A stretch of 64,000 nt of DNA from a bacterium ADurb.Bin243 (GCA_002069765.1 MWBZ01000013.1:1-64000), one strand, 5' to 3'. Positions 16,467-25,986 are shown, counted from the stretch's first letter. Numbers and translations are program-made. Notes: generated by a model not told the origin, from the letters alone.

Positions 16467-18218
16467 TTACATTCTCTCAGGCGTGCTTAATTTCATGACT
16501 TTCAATATATTTCTGGTGGTTATTAAAACAACGTATATCAAAAATAACCTGGCGCATGAAAGTTCTTTATCGTCGGTCACGATCCTGAAATTTTTATCGA
16601 TCTTGCCTTTGGTGTAAAAGCTCTGAAACAATTTGACGAAATCTTCGGCGTAATGGCACAAAAGATGCGGCGCATAATTTTTAACGCATTCTTCTATAAT
16701 CTTTGGAAAATCGGCGGCCCTTTTTAGAATTGCCACTTCTTCCGGCGAATCGAGCTTCTGGACGATATCCTGCGGAAGCGAGGCTATTTTATCGAGCGCG
16801 ACGTCGAACCCTTTGGCTCTGGCTTCGTTTAAGACGCCATGGCAGCGGGCGTGGCAGTATTGCAGATAAAAAACCGGATTATCCGTGGATTGCGACTTGG
16901 CCAGATTTATATCAAAATCGAGATGGGCGTCCATTTTTCTCATTATAAAAAAATAACGGACGGCATCCACGCCGACGTCGTCGATAAGTTCGTTGAGTTC
17001 TACATAATTAGCCGCGCGTTTGGACATTCTTACCACCTGTCCGTCTTTGAGCATGGTGACGAACTGGTGGATCAATATGGTAAGCGTTTCCTGCGGCACG
17101 CCCAGAGCGCTGACCGCGGCGTGCAGCCTTTTTATATAGCCGTGGTGGTCGGCCCCGAGAAATGTGATAAGCTGGCGGAAACCCCTGGAGTATTTAGTTT
17201 TATGATAAGCTATATCGCTCAAAGCGTAAGTGCTTTTTCCGTCGGATTTTACCAGGACGCGGTCTTTTTCGTCGTTGAATTTAGTGGACAAAAACCATGT
17301 GGCGCCGTCTTTTTCGTATGTGAGCTCGTTGGCTTTTAAAAATTCGAGCGTCTGGGCTATGATGCCGTCTGAGTAAAGCGAACGTTCAGAATAAATGGTG
17401 TCGTATTTGACGCCCATTTTTTCGCAAACGCCTACGATTTCTTTTATCATTTTTGTCTGGGAATAATCGCCGAAAAGCGTTATCACGTCTTCGTCGGCCG
17501 GACTTTCGGCGAGGTATTTTTCGCCGTGCGCGGCGATGAGCTCCCTGGCAATTTCCATTATGTAATCTCCGTGGTAGCCGTCTTCGGGAAATTCCACTTT
17601 GGCCCCGAGAGCCTGGCGGTATCTTACGAGCACGGATTTGCCGAGATTTCTTATCTGATTGCCGGCGTCGTTGCAGTAATATTCGCGCGCGACAGAATGG
17701 TTGGTGAATTCGAGCATAGAAGAGAAGATATCGCCCAGGACCACCTGGCGGCCGTGGCTGACGGAAATGGGGCCGGTAGGGTTAACCGAACCGAATTCCA
17801 CGTTCACTTTTACGCCGTTTCCTATATTTACCCGCCCGAAATTTTCGTTTAATTTCAACACGTTATAAGCGTTCTGATAGATAGTATCGTTTGAAAGATA
17901 AAAATTTATGAACCCCGGGGCCTTGATTTCTATTTTAGAAAACATGGGCGCTTTGATAAATTCGGCTATAGTTTCGGCGAGCTTTACCGGCGCGAGCCCA
18001 TAGGCTTTTGTAAGCTTCATCGCCACGTTGCACGCGAAATCGCCGAACGCTTTGTCGCGCGGCGGTTCGAGGTTTATCCGGGCGGCGTCGAAGCCCGCCG
18101 GCATCCCGTTTTCAGAAATTTCACAATCCTTGAGCACGAGCTTTCCTTTTGAAACGGCCTGCTGAATAGCCTCGTAAATATACCTTTTTACTTCCGACAT
18201 TATGGTCTGTTCGCTCAT
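16467..18218 (-). CDS. argS: Arginyl-tRNA synthetase
   Basis: Class I aminoacyl-tRNA synthetase that charges tRNA-Arg. The 583-residue protein shows the N-terminal Add-1-type region, the HIGH-type signature in 'VNPTGPISVSHGR', a KMSKS-type signature 'GQVVRMSKRAANY', and the C-terminal DALR anticodon-binding domain ('VFYLQYCHARCHGVLNEA' onward). ATG 18218 follows GAGGAG. It lies between the lptF/G-like gene (54 bases upstream) and tmk (14 bases downstream), forming a likely operon. Confidence 0.95.
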   Translation of the reverse strand: MSEQTIMSEVKRYIYEAIQQAVSKGKLVLKDCEISENGMPAGFDAARINLEPPRDKAFGDFACNVAMKLTKAYGLAPVKLAETIAEFIKAPMFSKIEIKAPGFINFYLSNDTIYQNAYNVLKLNENFGRVNIGNGVKVNVEFGSVNPTGPISVSHGRQVVLGDIFSSMLEFTNHSVAREYYCNDAGNQIRNLGKSVLVRYRQALGAKVEFPEDGYHGDYIMEIARELIAAHGEKYLAESPADEDVITLFGDYSQTKMIKEIVGVCEKMGVKYDTIYSERSLYSDGIIAQTLEFLKANELTYEKDGATWFLSTKFNDEKDRVLVKSDGKSTYALSDIAYHKTKYSRGFRQLITFLGADHHGYIKRLHAAVSALGVPQETLTILIHQFVTMLKDGQVVRMSKRAANYVELNELIDDVGVDAVRYFFIMRKMDAHLDFDINLAKSQSTDNPVFYLQYCHARCHGVLNEARAKGFDVALDKIASLPQDIVQKLDSPEEVAILKRAADFPKIIEECVKNYAPHLLCHYAEDFVKLFQSFYTKGKIDKNFRIVTDDKELSCARLFLIYVVLITTRNILKVMKLSTPERM

Positions 18219-18272
18219 CGTTTACTCCTCGATAATTTATAATTTTATAATTTTTTCAAAATAAAAACCGCT

Positions 18273-19358
18273 TTATTTCCGCCTGATATATATTAAAACT
18301 AAGCCGACTATGCCCATTACAATGTTTGGAAGCCACGCCGATAAAGAAGGAGGCAAAAGCTGCGCCTCGCCGAGCGCCCTTCCGGAGGACATTATGATGT
18401 AATAAATAAATATGATTATAATGGATACTCCCATTCCGATAGAGCCGCCAGAACGCTTTGACGTAACGGCGAGCGGGGCGCCGATTATTACGAACACGCA
18501 TGACGCGAAAGGCAGCGCCGTTTTGTTCCACAGCTCTATAAGCATATTGGTGGTGTCTATTCCGGCGGCTTTATTTTCTTTGATTTTCTGGCTCAGCTTG
18601 ACGAAGCTCATTTCGCGCGGAGTGGTATAAGTGCTTGAAAACCCGTCCTGTGAAGTGTCCGTCGGCATGACCATCTTCCTGTAATGGCCGAAATGCTTTT
18701 CCTCGCCTTTAGAATTGAATTCCCTGAGAACTCCGTCATAAAAGCACCAGTTATAATTTTCCCAGTTGCCGTAAGAAGCCTCGATTATATTGGGGTATTT
18801 GTTGCGGCCGGTAAGTTCAAAAACGGTTATGTTACGCATTTTATCTTCTTTCTTGTCGTACTTTCTAACGTAAAACATCCTGTTTTTGCCGCCTTCGAAA
18901 AACACGTTCTCGGCGATTTTTGGCAGGGGCCTTTTAAGAATCACGCGCCTGTAAAGCTCGCGCCTTAAATAGGTGGAATTGGGCACCAGCACTTCGTTTA
19001 GAAAAACGGTAACGGCGCTCATGAGAAGGCCCACCCAGAAAAGGGAAAAGACTATCCTGTAAAAATGTATGCCGCTGGCCTTCATGGCTATGATTTCATT
19101 GTCGGACTGCATTCTGCTCAGCGCGATTAAAACCGAAAACAACAGGGCCATAGGTATTACGAGCACCAGCACCGCCGGCAGCGCGTATAGAAAAAGCTTT
19201 ATGGTAGTATCGACAGGAATGCCTTTCGATATTATGTAATCGATAAGCTCCATAAGGATATCGACCAGGAAAATCGAAAGGAAAGTGAATGTGCCGAAGA
19301 AAAAAGAACTGCCGACTTCCTTTAAAATATACCTGTCTATAATTTTAAGCTTTAACAA
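18273..19358 (-). CDS. LptF/LptG family LPS export permease
   Basis: This 361-residue inner membrane protein has the family plan: three N-terminal helices ('GTFTFLSIFLVDILMELIDY', 'FLYALPAVLVLVIPMALLF', 'VGLLMSAVTVFLNEVLVPN'), a periplasmic beta-jellyroll region (about 130-255), and three C-terminal helices. LptF/G with LptB2 drive LPS extraction toward LptC/A/D. Only one paralogue is here, and I cannot say F or G. It implies an outer membrane with LPS-type lipid. The start is a TTG at 19356-19358, with a stop codon two codons upstream in frame and no good ribosome binding site. Confidence 0.85.
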   Translation of the reverse strand: MLKLKIIDRYILKEVGSSFFFGTFTFLSIFLVDILMELIDYIISKGIPVDTTIKLFLYALPAVLVLVIPMALLFSVLIALSRMQSDNEIIAMKASGIHFYRIVFSLFWVGLLMSAVTVFLNEVLVPNSTYLRRELYRRVILKRPLPKIAENVFFEGGKNRMFYVRKYDKKEDKMRNITVFELTGRNKYPNIIEASYGNWENYNWCFYDGVLREFNSKGEEKHFGHYRKMVMPTDTSQDGFSSTYTTPREMSFVKLSQKIKENKAAGIDTTNMLIELWNKTALPFASCVFVIIGAPLAVTSKRSGGSIGMGVSIIIIFIYYIIMSSGRALGEAQLLPPSLSAWLPNIVMGIVGLVLIYIRRK

Positions 19359-19385
19359 TAATTATCAGAGCACCTTAAATCAAAT

Positions 19386-19418
19386 AAAAAAGAGAGATTA
19401 ATAAAAATCTCCCTTTTT
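19386..19418 (-). terminator. Intrinsic terminator after the CBM48 gene
   Basis: Imperfect stem AAAAAAGAGAGATT / AATCTCCCTTTTT with a T-run on the minus strand, 30 bases past the CBM48 stop codon. Confidence 0.75.
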
Positions 19419-19448
19419 ATTATGATTCTCAAAATTTAAAATTACTTA

Positions 19449-19817
19449 TTACTGGACCACTACGACCGATCTTTTTCCGCCGTAGCCGTCGTCTACGAAT
19501 TCTTTAGCGTTGGGGTCGGCGATCCATTCGGTATCGTCGACGACGAATTTATATTCATAGCGGCCGGGTTCCAGGAACATGGTAATGCTCCAGTTGCCGT
19601 CGCCGAGGTCGAAAAGCTGATCAGAGTTGATATCCCAGTTGTTAAAATCGCCGGTTAAAACGACTTTTTTAGCGTTTTTGTCCTGATGTTCGAAAACGAC
19701 GCTTTTCTTGGGAACGCAGGATTTTTCTTCGTATAATTCTTCTTCTATTTCCTTCTGACCGTAAAATTTACCAACAAAAAAGGCCACTACTGCTACAACC
19801 AGCATTCTAAACCACAT
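19449..19817 (-). CDS. Small membrane-anchored CBM48 / AMPK-type glycogen-binding protein
   Basis: This 122-residue protein has one N-terminal membrane segment (MLVVAVVAFFVGKFYG), a short charged linker, then a single carbohydrate-binding module 48 (about 38-120). Module motifs are 'VVLTGDFNNWDINSD', 'LGDGNWSITMFLEPGRYEYK' and 'DPNAKEF'. In AMPK beta subunits and isoamylase N-termini this fold binds alpha-glucans. Nothing else is attached, which is unusual. With an N-in anchor the domain would face the periplasm. Ribosome binding site AGGAGG. Ligand is inferred from fold only. Confidence 0.83.
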   Translation of the reverse strand: MWFRMLVVAVVAFFVGKFYGQKEIEEELYEEKSCVPKKSVVFEHQDKNAKKVVLTGDFNNWDINSDQLFDLGDGNWSITMFLEPGRYEYKFVVDDTEWIADPNAKEFVDDGYGGKRSVVVVQ

Positions 19818-19913
19818 TATAAATACCTCCTGAAAATTTTAATATTTTTCTCGCTTATTATTTTTGGCTTTTAAGCGCCCCCGGCGCGGTTAATATTAGA
19901 TTTAAAAAAGATT

Positions 19914-20366
19914 TTAAGCGGGCTGCCCCTCGATTTTTTTGAGCTTCTCGCTCAGATTTTCAGCCTGCTTTCCGTTAGGATATTTCTGCAGGTAATTTTT
20001 GTATTCGTGAACGGCGAGCTCTATGCGGCCCAATCTTTCATAGCAATCGCCTATCATAAACTGCACGAGTTCAGCGAAATCGCAATCGGGAAATTCCGAT
20101 ATAATCTGTTGAAAATACCCTATGGCTTTTTCAAAATCGTGAGTTTTATCGTAATACATGCTGCCGAGCGTAAAGAGGTTTATCGGAATGTCTTTTTTTC
20201 CGTTATCGGATTTTTCGGACAGTTCCTTCAGCTTGTTTTCGTACTTGACTATCTTTTTGCCCAGCAGGTAATTACCTACGATAAGGTCTAACACCTTGGT
20301 TTTTATAATATAGCATATCCATAAAAAAAATGCAATAAAAAATATTAATTTTAACTTTTTAGCCAA
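19914..20366 (-). CDS. Small membrane-anchored TPR protein
   Basis: This 150-residue protein has an N-terminal transmembrane helix ('LIFFIAFFLWICYII') and two to three TPR motifs ('NLFTLGSMYYDKTHDFEKAI', 'IGDCYERLGRIELAVHEYKN', then YLQKYPNGKQAE). It starts at a TTG (20364-20366) behind AGGAGG. It probably acts as a protein-binding adaptor at the inner membrane; partner unknown. It lies just after dnaN on the same strand. Confidence 0.78.
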   Translation of the reverse strand: MAKKLKLIFFIAFFLWICYIIKTKVLDLIVGNYLLGKKIVKYENKLKELSEKSDNGKKDIPINLFTLGSMYYDKTHDFEKAIGYFQQIISEFPDCDFAELVQFMIGDCYERLGRIELAVHEYKNYLQKYPNGKQAENLSEKLKKIEGQPA

Positions 20367-20419
20367 AATAAGCCTCCTTGTTTTTTTGCTTATTTATCCT
20401 TAAAACCGGACATACGCGA

Positions 20420-21574
20420 TTAAACGTTAAAACCGGGGCGAACCGGCATCAGCACATGAATATGCGTCTCGCCGTCGATTTCTTCCTTGGGATATATTTT
20501 AACGGGAGACTGCACCAGATTAAATTCCAGTATGCATTCGTCGGATTTTATCGTGGAAAGCACGTCTATGAAATATTTGGCGTTGAAATTGATTTCAAGC
20601 TCGCCCGGCTCGATGGCCGTGACCGTGGATTCGGACTTGATGGAGCCGCTCTTGGGAGAACGCGCCGAATATAATATTTTATCGCCTGAAATATTAAGTT
20701 TTACGGTATTGCTGCTTTCGGAGGCTATAGGCATCATTTTGCGCAATTCACGGAGCATTTCGGCGACTCCGGCGGACAGCTTTATTTTATGTTCTTTAGG
20801 TATGACCATATTGTAATCGGGGAATTTGCCGTCGATCAGCCTTGAATAATATGAATAGTTTTTAGTTTTGAACGCCGCCTGATTGGAGTAAATGGATATT
20901 TCCACTTCGTCGCCGGGCTGCTCGCATGTATTTTTAGACAACTCGTTTATGACCTTGGATATTATAATAATTTCGCCGTGCTCTTTAATGGAGTCGTTAT
21001 CAAATTTGTATTCGGCCATGGTGAGGCGTTTCCCGTCGGTGGCCACGGCCCTTACGGCCTTTTCTATGGTTTTAAAGTACAGCCCGCAGTAAGCCGGCTT
21101 GACCTGATCTGTAGAAATGGCGTAGCTGGTGTTTTTGACTATCGACTGAAGTTTCAGAAGCGGCAGTTTAAAGGTATAAGGCGTTGACGAATCGAAGATC
21201 GGCAGCTGCGGAAAATCGTCGGGAGGCATGCCGAAAAGAGTGCTTTCGGTCTTGCCGCCGCTCAATTCTATATTGAAATTTTCTTTGTTGCAGGAAAAAG
21301 TAACCGTATCGGCCGACGAAAAAACGTCGAGAATGCTCGAAAACATCTTTGACGAAACCATTACCTCGCCGCCGTCTTCGATCTGGGCCTGTATGAAAAC
21401 TTCGTAATACATTTCAAGATCGGTCGCGAAAAGCCTTATCAAGCCGGAGTCTTTTCTGGACGTACAGTCGATGAGAATATTCGTCAATATAGGCGACGGA
21501 GACGCCGATACTATAACGCGCGAACAGCTCTGGACGGCTTTTATTAAATCCGTTGATTTTGCGACAAATTTCAT
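20420..21574 (-). CDS. dnaN: DNA polymerase III beta subunit (sliding clamp)
   Basis: It forms the ring-shaped dimer that tethers DNA polymerase III to DNA. The 384-residue protein shows the three-domain clamp layout, with family motifs 'SPSPILTNILIDC' near the start, 'GKTESTLFGMPPDDFPQLP', 'AVATDGKRLTMAE' in domain 2, and the C-terminal end 'THIHVLMPVRPG'-like 'HIHVLMPVRPGFN'. ATG 21574 follows AAAAGGTGG. No dnaA, recF or gyrB gene adjoins it in this window, unlike many bacteria, so it cannot be used here as an origin landmark. Confidence 0.95.
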   Translation of the reverse strand: MKFVAKSTDLIKAVQSCSRVIVSASPSPILTNILIDCTSRKDSGLIRLFATDLEMYYEVFIQAQIEDGGEVMVSSKMFSSILDVFSSADTVTFSCNKENFNIELSGGKTESTLFGMPPDDFPQLPIFDSSTPYTFKLPLLKLQSIVKNTSYAISTDQVKPAYCGLYFKTIEKAVRAVATDGKRLTMAEYKFDNDSIKEHGEIIIISKVINELSKNTCEQPGDEVEISIYSNQAAFKTKNYSYYSRLIDGKFPDYNMVIPKEHKIKLSAGVAEMLRELRKMMPIASESSNTVKLNISGDKILYSARSPKSGSIKSESTVTAIEPGELEINFNAKYFIDVLSTIKSDECILEFNLVQSPVKIYPKEEIDGETHIHVLMPVRPGFNV

Positions 21575-21630
21575 TTATGTATATACCACCTTTTCATTAA
21601 TAAATTAAAAGCATTACATAATCAGCTGCG

Positions 21631-21659
21631 ATTATATCATAATTTAAATTAAATTGCAA
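21631..21659 (-). promoter_or_regulatory. Promoter of dnaN
   Basis: On the minus strand: TTGCAA (21654-21659), 17-base spacer, TATAAT (21631-21636) preceded by TGA (extended -10). It is 57 bases upstream of the ATG. Confidence 0.75.
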
Positions 21660-21731
21660 TTTATATTCATATTTTTTAATTTATTTTTATAAAATTGCGT
21701 GCCGGTTAAGTAAAAAAAAAATTTACATTTA

Positions 21732-21760
21732 TTGACATTTTTAGCTCTTTAATATAATAT
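21732..21760 (+). promoter_or_regulatory. Promoter of the APC permease gene
   Basis: TTGACA (21732-21737), 17-base spacer, TAATAT (21755-21760). It diverges from the dnaN promoter. Confidence 0.65.
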
Positions 21761-21800
21761 TATAAAAATTTCTTTAACATATAAAAAAAATAGAGAGAGG

Positions 21801-23420
21801 GTGGTTTATATTCAATCGAGCACTCAAAGCGGCAGTACGGCATCGGCCGGCTTATTATCAAAAATTTTTCGCATAAAGTCGGTCGATCGCATAATCGGCG
21901 ATGACAAAAAAGCCAGGGAACATTTGAAACGGTCTCTCAAGGCTCCCGACCTGGTTTTCATGGGCATAGGCGCCGTCATCGGCGCGGGAATATTCGCTAC
22001 CATAGGCTCCGCCGCGGCAGGCGATATCGGGCGCCCCGGCGCCGGCCCCGCCCTGATGCTTTCTTTTGTATTAACCGCTATCGGATGCGGCTTTTCCGCG
22101 ATGTGCTATGCGGAATTCGCAGCCATGGTCCCTATCGCCGGAAGCGCATATACTTATTCATACGCCACTCTCGGCGAACTTATCGCATGGATAATAGGCT
22201 GGGACCTTATCGTCGAGTACGCCATAGGCAACGTGGCCGTCGCGATCAGCTGGAGCAGCTATTTCTGCTCTCTCATGGAAGGCTTCAACCTCAAAATACC
22301 TCTGTGGCTCGCAACCGATTACCGCACCGCGCTCGCCAAAGACCCGGGCATAATATCGGGGGCGCCTCATTTTCTGGGAATCCCCATCGTCTTTAACCTG
22401 CCGGCGGTGGCCATAGTGGCCCTGCTTACATATCTTATCGCCATAGGCATAAAAGAAAGCGTGCGCGTAAACGAAGCCATGGTTGTCATAAAGCTTCTCG
22501 TACTGGGTTTTTTCTGCTCCATAGGCATTTTTTACGTCAGGCCCGAAAATTTTTCGCCTCTCGCCCCTAACGGATTTTCAGGGATATTGACCGGAGCGGC
22601 TATCGTATTTTTCGCCTATATCGGCTTCGACGCGGTTTCAACGCTCGCCGAAGAGACCGAAAACCCCGCTCGCGACCTGCCCATAGGAATCATAGGAACA
22701 CTCGTCGTATGCACCATAATATATATAGTGGTAACCGCGATATTCGTCGGGCTGATACCTTTTTCAAAGCTGGTTTCAATGCCCGCCAACGACAAGGCGG
22801 AGCCTCTCGCCTACGCGCTAAAATATATCGGCACGCTTCCCGACGCCGGAGCGTTCGCTAAAAAATTCATGAACTACGCCGCCGGATTCGTGGCGTTCGG
22901 CGCTGTTATCGCCAGCACGGCCGTGCTTCTGGTTTTCCAGATAGGCCAGCCGCGAATTTTATTTTCGATGTCGCGCGACGGGCTTCTCCCCAAGATATTC
23001 AGCTCCATACATCCCACATTCAGAACGCCGTTTTTCGCGACTATAGTCACCGGCGTTTTCGTGGCAGTATTTTCCGCGTTTATGAGCATAGACGAAATGG
23101 TCGATCTCTGCAACATAGGCACGCTTTTCGCATTCGTGCTGGTCTGTGCGGGAATTCTTGTGCTCAGGATAAAAGAGCCCGACCGCAAAAGGCCTTTCAA
23201 GGCCCCGGGCGGCATCGCCACGCCCATACTCGGAATACTTTCCTGCCTCTTTCTTATGCAGGGCCTTCCGCTTATCACCTGGATACGTTTCGCGGTGTGG
23301 CTTATAGTCGGCATGTGCGTTTATTTCGCTTACGGTTATCATAACAGCCGCCTTGACCCTAAAAACGCCTCTAACGGCAACGGCGATTTGCCTAAAATAG
23401 ACAACGCAGATCATTTTTAA
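21801..23420 (+). CDS. APC family amino acid permease
   Basis: This 539-residue inner membrane transporter of the amino acid-polyamine-organocation superfamily has about 12 or more helices. The first-helix signature is 'FMGIGAVIGAGIFATIG', followed by 'AMCYAEFAAMVPIAGSAYTY' and 'FFAYIGFDAVSTLAEETENP', all typical of the cationic amino acid (CAT/YfnA-like) branch. The substrate is not determinable here. The annotated GTG at 21801 touches the purine-rich GAGAGAGG directly, leaving no spacing. Initiation may really be a few codons later, for example at a non-ATG codon near 21810. Confidence 0.88.
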   Translation: MVYIQSSTQSGSTASAGLLSKIFRIKSVDRIIGDDKKAREHLKRSLKAPDLVFMGIGAVIGAGIFATIGSAAAGDIGRPGAGPALMLSFVLTAIGCGFSAMCYAEFAAMVPIAGSAYTYSYATLGELIAWIIGWDLIVEYAIGNVAVAISWSSYFCSLMEGFNLKIPLWLATDYRTALAKDPGIISGAPHFLGIPIVFNLPAVAIVALLTYLIAIGIKESVRVNEAMVVIKLLVLGFFCSIGIFYVRPENFSPLAPNGFSGILTGAAIVFFAYIGFDAVSTLAEETENPARDLPIGIIGTLVVCTIIYIVVTAIFVGLIPFSKLVSMPANDKAEPLAYALKYIGTLPDAGAFAKKFMNYAAGFVAFGAVIASTAVLLVFQIGQPRILFSMSRDGLLPKIFSSIHPTFRTPFFATIVTGVFVAVFSAFMSIDEMVDLCNIGTLFAFVLVCAGILVLRIKEPDRKRPFKAPGGIATPILGILSCLFLMQGLPLITWIRFAVWLIVGMCVYFAYGYHNSRLDPKNASNGNGDLPKIDNADHF

Positions 23421-23485
23421 ACAGCCGTTAATAAATAGTGTAGTCGCTCAAAAAATATCAAAGATAAAAGAAAGGGTACTTTAAA

Positions 23486-24265
23486 ATGTCAATAATCCAC
23501 GACCAGGTAAAGGCCGAAAATATCGAAAAAATCAAAGAGCTGATCGCTGAGTCCGCAACTATAGTTAACGAAAAAGATTCCGACGGCTGGACTCCGCTAC
23601 ATTTCGCGACGGTTTTCGGAAGCGTCGATATAGCGAAACTGCTTCTGGCTTCGGGCGCGAACGCTAACGCCCAATCCGGCGACGGAGTTACGCCGCTGCA
23701 TCTGGCCATAGAAAATAACGAACGCGAAATCGCGAAGCTTCTTACTACAAGCGGCGCGGATATCAACACTAAAAACGACGACGGCGAAACGGCACTGCAC
23801 CTGGCCGTTAACCTCGAATATTACGAATTCGTGGAATTCCTCGTCCAGAGTGGCTCCGACGTTAACCTTTCCGAAAATATGGGCGAAACAGCACTGCACC
23901 TGGCGGCACGAAACGGCTTTCTTCAGATGGCCGAACTTTTCATCGCCGCCGGCGCCGCAATCGACGCTAAAAACCGCTACGGATGCACGCCGCTTTTCCA
24001 CGCCATCAATATGCAGCACCGCGACTTAATAGACCTGCTGCTCGCAAAAAAGGCCGACGTCAATATAGCCGACAACAACGGCTGGACGCTCGTGCACGAA
24101 GCCTGCGAAAAAGAAGACATCGAAATACTGGAGCTTCTTATCAACTACGGCGCGCTTGTGGAGGTAAAAGATAAAAACGGCGAATCGCCTTATAATATCG
24201 CATCCCAGCGCGAGGCTAACGATATCTGCGAACTTCTTATAAAAAACGGGGCGAAAGGGGAATAA
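23486..24265 (+). CDS. Ankyrin repeat protein
   Basis: This 259-residue protein is built almost entirely of about seven ankyrin repeats, recognisable by 'DGWTPLHFATVFGSVDIAKL', 'DGVTPLHLAIENN', 'DGETALHLAVN', 'MGETALHLAARNG' and 'YGCTPLFHAINMQHRDLIDL'. No signal peptide or other domain is present, so it is probably a cytoplasmic protein-binding scaffold. Three bases separate it from the M29 aminopeptidase gene, so the two are surely cotranscribed. Partner unknown. Confidence 0.9.
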   Translation: MSIIHDQVKAENIEKIKELIAESATIVNEKDSDGWTPLHFATVFGSVDIAKLLLASGANANAQSGDGVTPLHLAIENNEREIAKLLTTSGADINTKNDDGETALHLAVNLEYYEFVEFLVQSGSDVNLSENMGETALHLAARNGFLQMAELFIAAGAAIDAKNRYGCTPLFHAINMQHRDLIDLLLAKKADVNIADNNGWTLVHEACEKEDIEILELLINYGALVEVKDKNGESPYNIASQREANDICELLIKNGAKGE

Positions 24266-24268
24266 TAA

Positions 24269-25369
24269 ATGACGACAAATATTTTTGAAAAATACGCAAA
24301 GCTGCTTGTAAACTATTCGTTAAAAATAAAAAAAGGCGACAGGCTGTTGATCAACTCAACCTATCTCGCGGAGCCGCTCATCAAAGAAGTATATAAGCAC
24401 GCGCTTATAAACGGCGCCAACGTCGAATTTAAAATTGCAGTAAACGGCATTGGCAAGATATTTTACGATAACGCCGGCGACGATCAGCTCAATTATATCC
24501 CGCAACTTTATAAACACGCCGTCGAAAACTTCGAAGCGATCCTTTCAATCAACGCTCCTTTCAACCTCAAGGAAACCCAGAGCGTATCCAGCGACAAAAA
24601 AAAGATAGTCAACATGGCAAACTCCTCAGTCAGCAAGCGTTTCATGCAGCGTTCCGCCGAAGGCTCTCTTAAATGGAGCTACTGCGAATTCCCAACCGAC
24701 GCGGGCGCTCAGGAATCGCAGATGTCGCGCGACGAATACGAAAATTTCGTTTACGGCGCGTGCTTTTTATACGACGACGATCCCTGCGCTAAATGGGAAG
24801 AGCTGAAAAACAACCAGCAGAAGTGGGTGGACTATCTCGCTAAACGCAAAACAATCCGTTTCGTCAATAAAGACTCCGACGTTTCATTTTCAGTGGCCGA
24901 CCGCATCTGGATCAACAGCTCCGGCGACGCCAATATGCCTTCGGGGGAGGTATTCACCGCCCCGGTAGAAGATTCGGTCAACGGAAAGATCAGGTTTTCC
25001 TACCCCGGCATATTCATGGGACAGGAAATCGAAGATATTTCGCTCGAAATTAAAAACGGCGAGGTCGTAAAATGGGACGCCAGAAAAGGCCGCGAGCTTC
25101 TCGATAACGTATTCTCGATTCCGGGCGCGCGCCGTTTCGGCGAAGTAGCCATAGGCACCAATTACGGAATCCAGCGCTTCATAAAAAACATGCTCTTCGA
25201 CGAAAAGATCGGAGGCACCATACACATGGCCGTCGGCGCGGCCTATCCGCACACCCGCGGCACCAACGAATCCAGCGTCCACTGGGACCTTCTCGCCGAT
25301 ATGAAAGACGGCGGAGAAATATACGCCGACGGAGAAATAATATATAAAAACGGTAAATTTATAATTTAA
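24269..25369 (+). CDS. M29 family aminopeptidase (AmpS/AmpT-like)
   Basis: Metal-dependent cytoplasmic aminopeptidase that removes N-terminal residues from peptides. The 366-residue protein has the M29 C-terminal catalytic set: Glu in 'NMPSGEVFTAPVEDSVNG', Glu in 'FGEVAIGTNYGIQRF', His in 'GGTIHMAVGAAYP', and the His-Trp-Asp of 'SSVHWDLLADMK'. The N-terminal half is the smaller alpha/beta domain ('KKGDRLLINSTYLAEPLIKE'). The order ankyrin, peptidase, DUF6790-like membrane protein on one strand suggests an operon. Length is slightly short for the family (about 370-410). Confidence 0.88.
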   Translation: MTTNIFEKYAKLLVNYSLKIKKGDRLLINSTYLAEPLIKEVYKHALINGANVEFKIAVNGIGKIFYDNAGDDQLNYIPQLYKHAVENFEAILSINAPFNLKETQSVSSDKKKIVNMANSSVSKRFMQRSAEGSLKWSYCEFPTDAGAQESQMSRDEYENFVYGACFLYDDDPCAKWEELKNNQQKWVDYLAKRKTIRFVNKDSDVSFSVADRIWINSSGDANMPSGEVFTAPVEDSVNGKIRFSYPGIFMGQEIEDISLEIKNGEVVKWDARKGRELLDNVFSIPGARRFGEVAIGTNYGIQRFIKNMLFDEKIGGTIHMAVGAAYPHTRGTNESSVHWDLLADMKDGGEIYADGEIIYKNGKFII

Positions 25370-25400
25370 CTTTAAATTTTTATTTTAAGGAGCCGGCTTT

Positions 25401-25874
25401 ATGCTTTCAGCCTATATAACGCTATTAGCTGCTATATTAATCGGCGCTTTTCGCATGTTTTACATGCGCGAAAAATTCGCCGAAGCTTTTCTTCTGGGAT
25501 TTTTGATATGCTGCGTGGGCTTTACCGGCCTTTACGCATTTATGGGGCATTTTTTCTTCGCCGACAGGGTGGCGCAGGGCATCGGCTGGCCCGCCGGAAA
25601 TCCTTTCCAGAAAGAAGTGGCGTTCACCAATCTCGGCATTGGAATTTTAGGCTTTCTGTGCATATGGATCCGCGGAAATTTCTGGGCGGCGGCCGTTATA
25701 ATGAATTCAACCTTCCTCCTTGGTGCGGCTTATATACACTATATGGAAATAATTCAAAAAGCCAACCTGAATCCGCTCAACGCCGGAACTGTTTTCTATT
25801 TCGACATTTTAATACCGGTTATCACGCTGGGGCTGCTAATAGCTTCACGGCTCACAAAATCGGAAAATAAATAA
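25401..25874 (+). CDS. DUF6790-like integral membrane protein
   Basis: This 157-residue protein has four predicted membrane helices: 'YITLLAAILIGAFRMF', 'LGFLICCVGFTGLYAFM', 'FTNLGIGILGFLCIW..WAAAVI' and 'FYFDILIPVITLGLLIA'. Conserved polar positions are in 'GIGWPAGNPFQKEVAFTNLG', which resembles the DUF6790 family. Function unknown. ATG with AAGGAG site, 31 bases after the aminopeptidase gene; a terminator follows. Confidence 0.75.
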   Translation: MLSAYITLLAAILIGAFRMFYMREKFAEAFLLGFLICCVGFTGLYAFMGHFFFADRVAQGIGWPAGNPFQKEVAFTNLGIGILGFLCIWIRGNFWAAAVIMNSTFLLGAAYIHYMEIIQKANLNPLNAGTVFYFDILIPVITLGLLIASRLTKSENK

Positions 25875-25903
25875 ACCAGAAAATATTCGGTTAATATTTT
25901 ATT

Positions 25904-25940
25904 AAAAAAGCCTGCGGCTGTATTGGCCGCAGGCTTTTTA
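25904..25940. terminator. Bidirectional intrinsic terminator
   Basis: Stem AAAAAGCCTGCGGC / GCCGCAGGCTTTTT with a 7-base loop and T-runs on both strands. It separates the plus-strand peptidase operon from the convergent HINT-protein gene. Confidence 0.92.
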
Positions 25941-25986
25941 ACTTCAATTCACATAACGAGGGTTTATATTCGCGCTTTATAAGCTT

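Noticed and set aside
20420-21800. Replication origin next to dnaN
   Set aside because: The 226-base upstream gap is AT-rich but shows no cluster of DnaA-box-like 9-mers, and dnaA, recF and gyrB are absent around it.
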